64,000 bases of DNA from Komarekiella delphini-convector SJRDD-AB1 (GTDB taxonomy: Bacteria; Cyanobacteriota; Cyanobacteriia; Cyanobacteriales; Nostocaceae): the NCBI RefSeq assembly GCF_014831675.1, contig NZ_VJXY01000016.1, forward strand, positions 59,994 to 123,993, in the 5' to 3' direction. This document shows positions 16,218-26,000 of the stretch, one piece after another. The notes beneath the pieces were generated by a model. The model saw nothing but the letters and a program-made list of their open reading frames with translations. It searched no databases and was not told where the DNA came from. A program made the position numbers and the translations under genes. The stretch's first letter is position 1; each line of letters starts with the position of its first letter.

Positions 16218-17873
16218 GTGTCAGTTGAAATTTGGACTATTGTGCTAGTTGGTCTTTCTTTCCTAGCCTACATTTATATTGGTTGGCAATCACGAGTTGA
16301 AAATAGTAAAGACTTCTTTGTAGCAGGTCAGGGAATACCCTCAATTGCAAATGGTGCAGCCACCGCCGCAGACTGGATGTCCGCGGCTTCGTTTATTTCT
16401 ATGGCGGGGCTGATTTCTTTTTTGGGTTACGACGGTTCTATTTATCTGATGGGCTGGACTGGTGGCTATGTACTACTAGCATTATTGTTAGCTCCCTATC
16501 TGCGGAAATTTGGTAAATATACTGTACCGGACTTTGTGGGCGATCGCTACTACTCGAACATTGCTCGTTTGGTGGCGGTAGTTGCAGCTATTTTCGTCTC
16601 TCTCACCTACGTTGCTGGACAAATGCGGGGTGTAGGCATTGTCTTTAGCCGCTTCCTGCAAGTAGATATCAATACGGGTGTGATCATCGGTATGGTGATT
16701 GTGGGCTTTTTTGCCGTATTGGGGGGTATGAAAGGTATTACCTGGACGCAAGTGGCACAATACTGTGTGTTAATTTTTGCTTACTTGATTCCGGCTATTG
16801 CGATCGCCTGGTTACTCACAGGGAATCCAGTTCCTCAATTAGCATTTACCTTTAGTGATGTTGCTGACAAGCTCAATCAAATCCAGCTTGACCTAGGGTT
16901 CAAAGAGTATACTCAGCCATTTGTGAACAAGTCGATGCTTGATGTACTGTTCACTACCATTGCTCTGATGGTAGGTACTGCTGGCTTACCTCATATCATC
17001 GTCCGATTTTATACAGTACCAAGTGTGCGTGCAGCTCGCTTCTCTGCGGGTTGGGCACTGTTATTTATTGCCATTCTTTATACAACTGCTCCAGCCCTCT
17101 CAATGTTTGCCCGCTATAATCTGATTGATTCTCTGCATAATCATACAATCGCAGAAGTGCAACAGCTAGACTGGGCGACCAAGTGGGAAAAAACTAAACT
17201 GCTAGCCTTCGATGACAAAAATAAAGATGGGCGTCTGCAATTAACTCCAAATAAAGAAACTAACGAAATTACGATTGACCGAGACATCATTGTGCTCTCC
17301 ACCCCAGAGGTGGCTAAACTTGCTCCTTGGGTGGTTGGCTTGGTAGCAGCTGGTGGGTTGGCAGCTGCTTTGTCTACAGCATCAGGTCTATTGCTAGTAA
17401 TTTCTAGTTCCGTCGCCCACGATATTTACTACCGCATATTAGATTCAACAGCATCAGAACAAAAACGGGTGTTTGTTGGGCGGATCATGGTAGGGGTGTC
17501 TCTTGTCCTCGCGGGATACTTTGGGGTAAATCCACCGGGATTTGTGAGTGAGGTGGTGGCTTTTGCCTTTGGTTTAGCCGCTGCTAGCTTCTTCCCAGTG
17601 ATTTTCTTAGGGATTTTCGACAAGCGCACCAATTCTGAAGGGGCGATCGCTGGCATGTTGACGGGTTTGATTTTCACAATCATCTACATTGTCGGCGTCA
17701 AGTTTGGGGGTATGGAACCCTGGTTTTTTGGGGTTTCTCCTGAAGGAATTGGGACTTTAGGTATGATTATTAACTTAGTAGTGACTCTGGTAGTTTCTCG
17801 GCTAACGCCACCCCCTCCAGCACACATTCAGGCGTTGGTGGAAGATTTACGTAGTCCGGGTATTGAACAATAG
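16218..17873 (+). CDS. Sodium:solute symporter, VC_2705 (ActP-like) family
   Basis: 551 aa from GTG 16218 with GAGGG upstream. About 13 transmembrane helices of the SSS family; signature stretches include FFVAGQGIPSIANGAATAADWMS, GLPHIIVRFYTVPSVRAAR and GGLAAALSTASGLLLVISS. Predicted sodium-coupled uptake of a small organic acid such as acetate, though the substrate is unproven. A soluble loop near residues 330-345 reads DDKNKDGRLQL, the pattern of an EF-hand calcium loop, suggesting calcium modulation. Operon with the DUF4212 gene. Confidence 0.88.
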   Translation: MSVEIWTIVLVGLSFLAYIYIGWQSRVENSKDFFVAGQGIPSIANGAATAADWMSAASFISMAGLISFLGYDGSIYLMGWTGGYVLLALLLAPYLRKFGKYTVPDFVGDRYYSNIARLVAVVAAIFVSLTYVAGQMRGVGIVFSRFLQVDINTGVIIGMVIVGFFAVLGGMKGITWTQVAQYCVLIFAYLIPAIAIAWLLTGNPVPQLAFTFSDVADKLNQIQLDLGFKEYTQPFVNKSMLDVLFTTIALMVGTAGLPHIIVRFYTVPSVRAARFSAGWALLFIAILYTTAPALSMFARYNLIDSLHNHTIAEVQQLDWATKWEKTKLLAFDDKNKDGRLQLTPNKETNEITIDRDIIVLSTPEVAKLAPWVVGLVAAGGLAAALSTASGLLLVISSSVAHDIYYRILDSTASEQKRVFVGRIMVGVSLVLAGYFGVNPPGFVSEVVAFAFGLAAASFFPVIFLGIFDKRTNSEGAIAGMLTGLIFTIIYIVGVKFGGMEPWFFGVSPEGIGTLGMIINLVVTLVVSRLTPPPPAHIQALVEDLRSPGIEQ

Positions 17874-17889
17874 TGTTTTTTGCCAACGC

Positions 17890-17970
17890 ACAGGCGCTTC
17901 TCTACGAGACGTTACGCGAACGCCTTACCGCAGGGTTGGAACGCTAAGGGAAGCGCTGAGGAACGCAAAG
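17890..17970. repeat. Cyanobacterial intergenic repeat ('ctctacgagacg' type)
   Basis: Contains TTCTCTACGAGACGTTACGC followed by related GC-rich words. The same core recurs at 49673-49695 and, inverted, inside the pseudogene near 25805. Confidence 0.7.
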
Positions 17971-18001
17971 GGGGATAACTCTGTGTTTCTCGGCGTTTTC
18001 T

Positions 18002-18841
18002 TTACTGAAGCTCTTGGATGTTATTCATTACTTGTTGGTATAAGTCGTTGTTGCCTTGTTTTTTAAAGATGGCTGCGGCTTTTTGTAAGTCTTTGAGCGC
18101 ACCCGGTTTGTCCCCGTTGGCGGCGCGGGCGTTTCCGCGGTTATTGTAGGCAGGGGCAAAGTTGGAATTGAGGCGAATGGCTTGATTGTAATCTGCGATC
18201 GCTCCTTGTGGATCTCCATTGGCGGCGCGGGCATTTCCTCGATTATTGTAGGCAATAACATATTTCTGGTCGAGACGAATTGCTTGATCATAATCATTTA
18301 GCGCCGCTTTTTGGTCTTTGTTGGCGGCGTGAGCATTCCCTCGATTGTTGTAGGCTTCGGCGTAGTTGGGAGCAAGGCGAATCGCTTCGTTGTAATCCTC
18401 AATCGCTGCTTTGTTGTCTCCTAGGGAAGCACGCGCATTTCCCCGGTTATTGTAGGCTTCAGCATTGTTATGATTGATACTAAGTGCTTGGTCATAATCT
18501 GCGATCGCTCTTTTTTTGTCTCCCAGATCAAAGTAGGCTAGTCCTCGACTATTGTAAGCCTCTCCATATTGAGGATTGAGGCTAATCGCTTGGTTGTAGG
18601 AAGCGATCGCAGTTTGCAAGTCGCCTTTAACATGTTGATTCTGTCCCTGAATGTAGAATTCCCCAGCTTTAGATGTTTTAGCTGGGCGAGGGTTAGGAGA
18701 AGTAACTCCTATTTCTGTCACCAATACATCTTTGTTTTTACTACAAGAAAAGCCTGTAATTGCGCTTAATGTGGTAAAAACAGCTATGGTAAATGCTCTG
18801 CTTACTCTTATTGGCTTTTGCTGAAATAAGCGCCATCTCAT
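18002..18841 (-). CDS. TPR-repeat protein, exported or membrane-anchored
   Basis: 279 aa. N-terminus MRWRLFQQKPIRVSRAFTIAVF...ITGFSCSK is a signal-anchor or non-canonical lipoprotein signal (Cys about residue 33). From about residue 58 six TPRs follow, each with the NPQYGEAYNSRGLAYFDLGD type pattern and 'NNRGNARAANGD' spacing. It resembles the TPR half of the kinase at 2156-4210. Probably a scaffold for protein interactions; partner unknown. Convergent with the symporter. Confidence 0.85.
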   Translation of the reverse strand: MRWRLFQQKPIRVSRAFTIAVFTTLSAITGFSCSKNKDVLVTEIGVTSPNPRPAKTSKAGEFYIQGQNQHVKGDLQTAIASYNQAISLNPQYGEAYNSRGLAYFDLGDKKRAIADYDQALSINHNNAEAYNNRGNARASLGDNKAAIEDYNEAIRLAPNYAEAYNNRGNAHAANKDQKAALNDYDQAIRLDQKYVIAYNNRGNARAANGDPQGAIADYNQAIRLNSNFAPAYNNRGNARAANGDKPGALKDLQKAAAIFKKQGNNDLYQQVMNNIQELQ

Positions 18842-19184
18842 AAGTTGCTACACACCACCATGACACCTGAATGAAATTAGTACCAATTAGTTATTTCTTG
18901 ATTTTAAGAATTATTCTAACTTTCGGTAGAAGTATAAAATCAATTAATAAGCTTACCTAATATTTACTAGATTTATTTAAAGGTCGTCGATAAGATAGAT
19001 TTATAAATTTTAAGTATAAAACTATTCATTTAATCTTTCCTCTTGTTATCTTACTGCTTTCTGGGAGTAGGTTCATTATGAACCTTATAAGTATTCAATA
19101 TGTTATTTATAATACTTTTTTAAAAAATATTTCAAATTCTTGCGTGTCCAGATCCCCGAATTCTCAAAAAAGTCGGGCATCTTT
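18842..19184. other. Intergenic region, nothing recognised
   Basis: AT-rich spacer containing the promoter side of the TPR gene and the 3' side of the exonuclease gene. A 73-codon frame from 19078 mostly overlaps the exonuclease antisense and is not credible. Confidence 0.4.
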
Positions 19185-20102
19185 TCAATCCTCCACATCA
19201 CTTTCTTGGGTTTTTGGAGTCAGTCGCCAAGCAGTAGTTTTATCGATATCTACAGATAGTTGTTCTAAATTTTGCCCTAAATCTTTTTGGAGTTTTTGAG
19301 TTAGTGTAATCGGAAAATCTAAATTAATATCTTGGGTTTGTGCTAGTTTTGCCAATTCTGTAAACGTAACTTTTACTGTGGTGCGATCGTAACTAGTCAG
19401 TTTGCAATAAGAAGTTTCTGGGATATTTTGAGCCTGCATAGCTTTTTTAATTCGCTCTTGCAAATTCTCAAATTCTGAATTTAACAGCTTCCACTGCTCC
19501 TCAAGTTGCATGTATTTTGCACCAAGTATTGTGAGGTCTTCTGTTGCAGGATTGGGGCTAACTTGGGCTTGTAATTTTAACAAACACAAATGTACTTGAG
19601 CAAGATAAATACAGTCTAAATAAGCATAATCTATCTGTTCTTCAGTTAGGGGGCGCTTTCCCCAATCGCTTACTTGTTCTTGTTTATCGATATTGTTAAA
19701 GTTACAAAGTGCTGTAGCTAGGGTTTTGAGTTGATAGTTTGGTAATGGCAATAGATAATAGGGAATTTTTTTTGCTATGTCCAAAGTGCAAGTAATATTT
19801 TTCGCTTGCTTATTGCCGAGAAATTTCAGATCATAACTGGCATTGTGAAATACTTTTTCAATGGCAGGATTTATCATGATTTCCTGAATAAACTCAGCGA
19901 TGATATCAGGCTGATCTAGGACATCTAAAAGATAAACGCGATCGCCACTCATATCTTGAGGATCATCTAACACCTGAATTAGCGACAGTCTGGGATTACG
20001 ACTTTTATAATCAGCGACTTCTGTATCTATCCACAAGGTTTTAGCTGTGGTGTATGCGGCAACAATAGCACGAATTTCATTAGGATAATTAATATATGGC
20101 AT
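19185..20102 (-). CDS. RNase D-like 3'-5' exonuclease (DEDDy family)
   Basis: 305 aa. The three exonuclease motifs are visible: LWIDTEVAD (ExoI, DxE), FHNASYDLKFLG (ExoII) and YAYLDCIYLAQ (ExoIII with Tyr and Asp, DEDDy type). It lacks an HRDC domain at the expected place; the C-terminal 120 residues are a separate helical region. Such enzymes trim RNA 3' ends. Substrate unknown. Confidence 0.85.
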   Translation of the reverse strand: MPYINYPNEIRAIVAAYTTAKTLWIDTEVADYKSRNPRLSLIQVLDDPQDMSGDRVYLLDVLDQPDIIAEFIQEIMINPAIEKVFHNASYDLKFLGNKQAKNITCTLDIAKKIPYYLLPLPNYQLKTLATALCNFNNIDKQEQVSDWGKRPLTEEQIDYAYLDCIYLAQVHLCLLKLQAQVSPNPATEDLTILGAKYMQLEEQWKLLNSEFENLQERIKKAMQAQNIPETSYCKLTSYDRTTVKVTFTELAKLAQTQDINLDFPITLTQKLQKDLGQNLEQLSVDIDKTTAWRLTPKTQESDVED

Positions 20103-20284
20103 TGGCTAATATTTCCTCGTAATTTGAGGTATCGATAATCAGTTATAGTTTCCCAAATTAGCATTCAAAACTAAACAATCATATTCATTACTAGGAAGTA
20201 GTCGGAATCTGGACGTGCTGAGGCTAGTAAACAACTACAGATGATGTTTACTTACAAATATAATAGCGAGAGGCTGTTGTAGAA

Positions 20285-20713
20285 TCACAAATTTAGATGG
20301 CAATTAGACGTACTACGCCACTCTTTTAATACAACACCAGACCACAATAAAAAACCTATAAGTAAAAGTCCCGTAACTCCATCTAGCCATATCAAACAAT
20401 GCATTTTCAAAGACATTGGAGCAAGCATCGGGAAAAGATAATGCCCCGGGCTAGAAATACTAGTAATGGAGTACAATCCCAAAGAAAGATATGCTAACCA
20501 AAACATACCTTTGGTGTATAACCAATATCCCAACAGTCCTACTGGAGTCATCACAATCACAACGCTAATTACTCCAACAGAAGTAAACCATTCTGGGCCA
20601 GGATATCGACTCAAAAATAGTGCATTGTCTGTGTAGTGTAGCCAAGTAGAAATCAGGTTGAGTGTAATGATAGCTAGCAGAATCTTCTGACGGAGGCTAA
20701 AAAGATTTGTCAT
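20285..20713 (-). CDS. Hypothetical four-helix membrane protein
   Basis: 142 aa with hydrophobic helices around ILLAIITLNLISTWLHY, GVISVVIVMTPVGLLGYWL, FWLAYLSLGLYSITSIS and LDGVTGLLLIGFLLWSGVV. Aromatic and His residues (WLHYTDNALF, SSPGHYLFPM) recur in the loops. Family not recognised. Ends 80 nt past the desC stop on the same strand side, separate transcription likely. Confidence 0.7.
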   Translation of the reverse strand: MTNLFSLRQKILLAIITLNLISTWLHYTDNALFLSRYPGPEWFTSVGVISVVIVMTPVGLLGYWLYTKGMFWLAYLSLGLYSITSISSPGHYLFPMLAPMSLKMHCLIWLDGVTGLLLIGFLLWSGVVLKEWRSTSNCHLNL

Positions 20714-20793
20714 ATTACACTATTTCGTTACAAATTGCTAAGCCCACAGCGATCGCTATGGGCATAGAAAATCTATGATGGTTCAGTCGCAAT

Positions 20794-21651
20794 TTATTTT
20801 TGCCCTGCGCCTTGAGGGGGATGTGAGACAACTTTTTTAGCTAAACCTAAAGTCTTTAAGACTTGGATGCTCCACCAAGTGACATCAATTTCCCACCATA
20901 ACAATCCAGATTTTGCCATGTGGGGATAAGTATGATGGTTGTTGTGCCATCCTTCACCATAAGTCATTAGGGATACCCACCAAAGATTACGAGCGCCGTC
21001 ATTAGCATCAAAGGTGCGATAACCCCACAGGTGTGATGCAGAGTTCACGAACCATGTGGAGTGCCAGAGTAAGACTGATCTGACAAAAATGCCATAGATT
21101 ACAAAAGACCACCCTCCCAAGGCATATAGGAGTAACCCGAAGGGAATTTGTAGGAGTAGGAAGTAGCGATCTAGCCAGCGATAGAAAGGTTGTCTGGCTA
21201 AATCAGGTGCATATTTTTGATAAGTTTCATAGTCAAAAAACTCTGGACGAGGGTAGAAAATCCACAGCATGTGGCTCCACCAAAAGCCTCGCTGAGCAGA
21301 GTAAGGATCTAGGTTGATATCTTCGGTGTGAGCGTGATGCTGGCGGTGTCCACCAACCCAAAAAATAGGCCCTCCTTGGAGAGCAACAGCTCCAATGGTG
21401 GCGATCACATACTCTAACCACTTGGGAACCTGGAAACTACGATGGCTCAGTAATCGATGATATCCCAGGCAAATACCAATGCTGCCAAATAACCAATGGA
21501 GAAACAGCAATAAACCTAATGCTGGCCAAGAGAAAAACCAAGGAGCCAAGAGAGCTAAGGCATGAAATGCAGTAAAAAACACCACATTTACCCATCTGAG
21601 TCGAGGGGAATTTCCTCTCTCAGGGGCGATCGCCGGAAAATTTGCGGTCAT
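20794..21651 (-). CDS. desC: Acyl-lipid/acyl-CoA delta-9 desaturase
   Basis: 285 aa with three histidine boxes that bind the di-iron centre: HRLLSH, HRQHHAHTED and WHNNHHTYPH. Four membrane helices, for example NVVFFTAFHALALLAPWFF. DesC introduces the first double bond at delta-9 of membrane acyl lipids in the thylakoid and plasma membranes. Divergent from a TetR regulator with about 170 nt between starts, containing two palindromes that could control both genes. Confidence 0.92.
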   Translation of the reverse strand: MTANFPAIAPERGNSPRLRWVNVVFFTAFHALALLAPWFFSWPALGLLLFLHWLFGSIGICLGYHRLLSHRSFQVPKWLEYVIATIGAVALQGGPIFWVGGHRQHHAHTEDINLDPYSAQRGFWWSHMLWIFYPRPEFFDYETYQKYAPDLARQPFYRWLDRYFLLLQIPFGLLLYALGGWSFVIYGIFVRSVLLWHSTWFVNSASHLWGYRTFDANDGARNLWWVSLMTYGEGWHNNHHTYPHMAKSGLLWWEIDVTWWSIQVLKTLGLAKKVVSHPPQGAGQK

Positions 21652-21750
21652 AACAATTCCTGTTTATGGATGATCAAGCGATTTGCTTTTTTGGGTGCAA
21701 CCCTACAGGGATTTACCTGCTCTGTATATTAGTTTGTTACAGTGAAGCAA

Positions 21751-21767
21751 AGCAAGTATCACTTACA
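21751..21767. promoter_or_regulatory. Operator candidate O1 (degenerate palindrome)
   Basis: AGCAAGTATCACTTACA matches the perfect palindrome at 21798-21814 at 12 of 17 positions, with the half-sites in the same places. Lies between divergent desC and the TetR gene. Confidence 0.45.
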
Positions 21768-21797
21768 TCTGTTATGCTACCAATTCTTCCTTTTTTA

Positions 21798-21814
21798 TGC
21801 AAGTGGCACTTGCA
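21798..21814. promoter_or_regulatory. Operator candidate O2 (perfect palindrome) for the TetR regulator
   Basis: TGCAAGTGGCACTTGCA is a 17-bp perfect palindrome 8 nt before the ATG of the TetR gene, in the position expected for autorepression. Confidence 0.55.
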
Positions 21815-21822
21815 TTTTCTTT

Positions 21823-23052
21823 ATGTCGTCTCAACCCCTTTCAACTCGTCAACGTCTGATTGAAGCCGCACTTGAGTTGTTTACAGCTCAAGGAGTAAGT
21901 TCTACCACAACCCGCCAAATTGCTGAAAAAGCCGAAGTTAACGAAGTAACGCTATTCCGTAATTTTGGTAATAAGCATGGACTGCTTTTGGCTGTGCTCG
22001 AAGAATCCGCAGCCTTCAAGAATTTAGGCGAGTCACTGGTGCGACGGGCAACTCCTCCTGGGAATGTCTACCAAGCTCTAAAGGATTATGCAAGTGATAG
22101 CTTACACGCATTAGAACGAGTACCAGAGTTTGTCCGGTCTGTGGTGGGTGAAGCCGATCAATTCCCGGCAGAAAATCGCCGCGCTTTAGGAAGAGGAGTA
22201 ACAGAAGCAAACCGCTATGTAGCACAGTATTTAGCTACTGTAATCCAGCAAGGACACTTAAATACCTATTTACCCGCAGAAAAATTAGCAAGTTTGCTGA
22301 ATGGGATGATTTTGGGATATGCCGTAATTGAATTTACCAGTGAATTTCACGAACTTTGGGAAGATCGAGATGATTTTCTGGAGAATTTAGTAGAGTTGTT
22401 TTTACACGGTGCTATGTCATTCTCAGCGGAATCAGCAACGGAATCTTTATCAGGAAGCTTTATTACTAGGGAAGTGGCTGATTTACCTGCTGGTTTAGTC
22501 CACGAAATTTTGCGACAAGCCAGGAAGTCGGGAGTACAAGATTATGCACTGGCTTATGTGTTGTTTGGTGGTGGGTTATCTGTAACAGAAATAGTCAATT
22601 TACAGCGATCGCACCAAATTTACGATACTCAAGGGCATTTCCTGCAAATTACAACCCCAGGATTTGTTCGCCAAGTACCTGTGAATCAGTGGATTTTGGG
22701 CAACCGCTACGGTTCTTACACCAACAATCCTTTAACTAAATGGTTGAAAAGCCGTAAAGATAGTCAACCCGCCATGTTCCTTAATGGATCTGGTCAACCA
22801 ATTTCAGAATCAGAGCTTCAAGTACATTGGCGAACATGGACTGAGGGATTGTTAACTCCTCAAGGACAACCGCCAGCGATCGCTCAGGCCCAACAAACCT
22901 GGTGTGTAGAAATGTTAATGCGAGGTATTAGCTTAGAAAACTTGAGTATTTTAACTGCTTGCGATCGCAGTCAGTTACAGCCCTATGCCAAAAGAGCCAG
23001 AGAAAAAGCAGCGCTAGAGCAAGCAATCCGTTTAGATCATAAGACTGGATAG
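21823..23052 (+). CDS. TetR family regulator fused to a tyrosine-recombinase-like C-terminal region
   Basis: 409 aa from ATG 21823; the GTG at 21742 would run through the operator candidates and is rejected. Residues about 5-50 are a TetR HTH (TRQRLIEAALELFTAQG and TTRQIAEKAEVNEVTLFRNF). The ligand domain runs to about residue 210. The last 190 residues read ALAYVLFGGGLSVTEIVNLQ, then LTKWLKSRKD and WCVEMLMRGISLENLSILTA, the helix order of XerC/D-type recombinases, but GLR is GLS, the HxxR box is missing, and no catalytic Tyr is evident. Likely a non-catalytic DNA-binding or dimerisation module. Divergent from desC, a plausible target. Confidence 0.75.
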   Translation: MSSQPLSTRQRLIEAALELFTAQGVSSTTTRQIAEKAEVNEVTLFRNFGNKHGLLLAVLEESAAFKNLGESLVRRATPPGNVYQALKDYASDSLHALERVPEFVRSVVGEADQFPAENRRALGRGVTEANRYVAQYLATVIQQGHLNTYLPAEKLASLLNGMILGYAVIEFTSEFHELWEDRDDFLENLVELFLHGAMSFSAESATESLSGSFITREVADLPAGLVHEILRQARKSGVQDYALAYVLFGGGLSVTEIVNLQRSHQIYDTQGHFLQITTPGFVRQVPVNQWILGNRYGSYTNNPLTKWLKSRKDSQPAMFLNGSGQPISESELQVHWRTWTEGLLTPQGQPPAIAQAQQTWCVEMLMRGISLENLSILTACDRSQLQPYAKRAREKAALEQAIRLDHKTG

Positions 23053-23093
23053 GAGTGTAAGGTATTTGTCTACACTTTTTAAGAAAATATTGC

Positions 23094-26000
23094 TTAATAA
23101 AGAACTAAGTCAAAGGGACAAGGTTTCGCAATGCCATAGCCTTGAGCATAATTTACCCCAAGCGCTTTAATTTTTTCTAAGATGGCATCATTTTCCACAA
23201 ATTCTGCAATAGTTTGAATCCCTATCGCTTGTCCAACCTGATTAATCGCTTCAACCACTGCCGAATCAATAGGATTGTCCAAAATATGTTTAATAAAGCT
23301 GCCATCTATTTTCAAAAAATCTACAGGCAGATTTTTAAGATAGGCAAACGAGGACATCCCACTGCCGAAATCATCTAAAGCAAAACGACAGCCAATATTT
23401 CTTAATTCACTGATAAATTGAGAAGCTTTACTTAGGTTAGTAATGGCAACAGTTTCAGTAATTTCAAAACAGATCGTTTGGGGTGGGATTTGGTGCAAAG
23501 CAAATTGCTCATCATTGATGCTCGCACCCGATAAATTGATGGCATAAAGATAACTTTGGCAATTATCTGCTGCTTGACAATGGTTCCAGGCGTTCCGGTA
23601 GTGTTACCCTTGAGTAGCAAACAGAGTGCGGATCACCCAGCGATCAATTAAATGCATGAGGTTGTAACGTTCAGCCACCGGAATAAACGCTATCGGTGAC
23701 ACCAATGCCAGTTTCATCTAGCAAGCGCAGGAGAACCTCATAATGTTCCCCACTCAACTCAGTCTGGGAAACAGGAACAATTGATTGATAATAGAGGCGA
23801 AACCGATTTTCTTCCAGAGCATGAGCTAGGCGCGTCACCCATTGCATTTCTCCTTGTTGCCTTGCTAAATCGAGATCCTCAGCTTGATAGACATGTACCC
23901 GATTCCGCCCGCGATTTTTGGCTACATAGCAAGCGGCATCTGCAAGACTTAAGACGTTAGTAATGCTTTGACTGTATGCGTCAATGATGACTAATCCAAT
24001 ACTGACTCCAATGGTAAAAAGTTTATCCTGCCAGACAAATCGGAACTCTTGAACCTTTTCACGCAGAGTATTAGCAATTCGTTGTGCTTGTTCCAGTGGG
24101 CATTGATTGAGCAGTAAGCCAAATTCGTCTCCGCATAAACGAGCTAAAGTATCCGTTTTACGAACTTGGCTTTGAAACAATGCTGTTACTTGACGCAAGA
24201 GTTCATCACCGGCAAAATGACCAGAGGTATCGTTGACAATTTTGAACTGGTCTAAGTCAAGATAGCAAAGAGCATATTGTTGATTATGCATCTTGGCTTG
24301 ATTCATAGCCTGCTCTATGTGATATTCAAACTCGTGACGATTCACCAGTCCAGTTAAAGCATCGTGGCTAGCTTGCCAGGTAAGTTGCCGAGATAGACTG
24401 CGGGTGTGAGACACATCATGAAATACCATAACTGCCCCAATCACCTGACTGTCGCTAGCACGAATCGGGGCAGCAGAATCATCAATAGCAAACTCATCTC
24501 CATTGCGAGCAATCAGGATTGTATAGTTGGCAAGACCGACTATACAACCTTCTTGTAGGGCTTGTTCTACCGGATTTGCCACTGGCTCACGAGAGTGGTT
24601 TCGTTAACGATCTGAAAAACTTCTTTTATGGGCAATCCTTGTGCTTCTGACTGACTCCAACCCGTCAGTGTTTCGGCAATGGGATTGAGATATTGGATTC
24701 GACCTAGAACATCTGTAGTAATAACTGCATCGCCAATTTCGCAATGTCACTTGGGCTAGCTCTTTTTCTTGAAAAAGGGCTTCTTCGGCTCGTTTACGTT
24801 GCAGCACAGAACTTAATTGCGCTGCGATCGCTGTAATGCTTTGAATTAAATATGAGTCATCTTGCCAGGATTCAAACTTGAAAAACACCAGAACTGCTAG
24901 CACCTGGTCGTTAGCAATTAGGGGAATGCCTAAGCCTGCTTTGATGCCACACACCAAAGCAATTTCGTGACGTAAAAAAGCTGTTTCTGATTGTGATACA
25001 TCCTCACACCACTCTAGTTGTTTAGATGCCCATACCCGTCCTGGTAGCCCTAGCCCAAATCCAAAGGTGAATTTCTCACTCACTGTTCGGAATTGAGCGA
25101 GTTCTGATGAGCCGTGATCGCCATACCAAGCTGAACTACAATGCAAAACGGCTGCATTCCCATCAGGAACCCAAGCTTCGCCATAGTTCCAGCCTTTGGT
25201 TTCACAGATTGTTTGCAAGATACTTGTCAAAGCAGCATTAAAATCCTCTGCTTCCCCAATAGCCAGCGCTAAGGTTTGTAAAAGCTGGACTTGTTCCTCT
25301 GCCCGTTTACGCTCGGTGATATCGGCAAAGGAGGTAACAACTGCATAAGTAACAGAGCCATCAGTTGGAAATAGAGGTTGGGAATTAATTGAAATCCAGG
25401 TTAAGTTACCATCTGGCTTGTGAACTCCCATAATCACGTTATTACAGGGTTTTCCAGTTCGTAACGCTAGCATGGCTGGGTGTTGCTCGCCGAGAAATGG
25501 TGAACCATCTTCATGAATCGCTCGCCACCGAAGGTCAAGGTAAGTTCGTCCCATCATTTGGTCTAGGGACAAACCCAGAATCCGCTCTGCATTGGCGTTA
25601 CTGGTTTGGATTACTCCATTTTCGTCTTGTAAAACAATGCCTTCTGCCATTGCGCTGACCACAGAACGATAGCGTGCTTCACTTGCCTGTAAGTAAAAAT
25701 TAGATTGGGCAAGTTCAGTAGTTCGTTCTGCTACCTTGATTTCTAAGGTGGCGTTTGCCTGTCGTAAGGCTTCTTCTGCCTGTTTGCGTAAGCGTTGGCA
25801 AAGCCTCTCGTAGAGAAGCTCGTCGTAGACATCACTAATATCAAAGAGAATACCAACACAGCGTACAGCCTGACCCATCTGGTCATAGAGAAACTGACCG
25901 AATGCTGCCAGCCAGAGAGGGGCGGTTTTTTCGCAGGGCTACATTTACAAACATTAATGCTATTCCCACAAAAGCAAAGCCAAGAGCTGTATTCGGCGCG

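Noticed and set aside
21742-21822. Upstream GTG start of the TetR gene
   Set aside because: Would translate through both operator candidates; ATG 21823 gives the family N-terminus.
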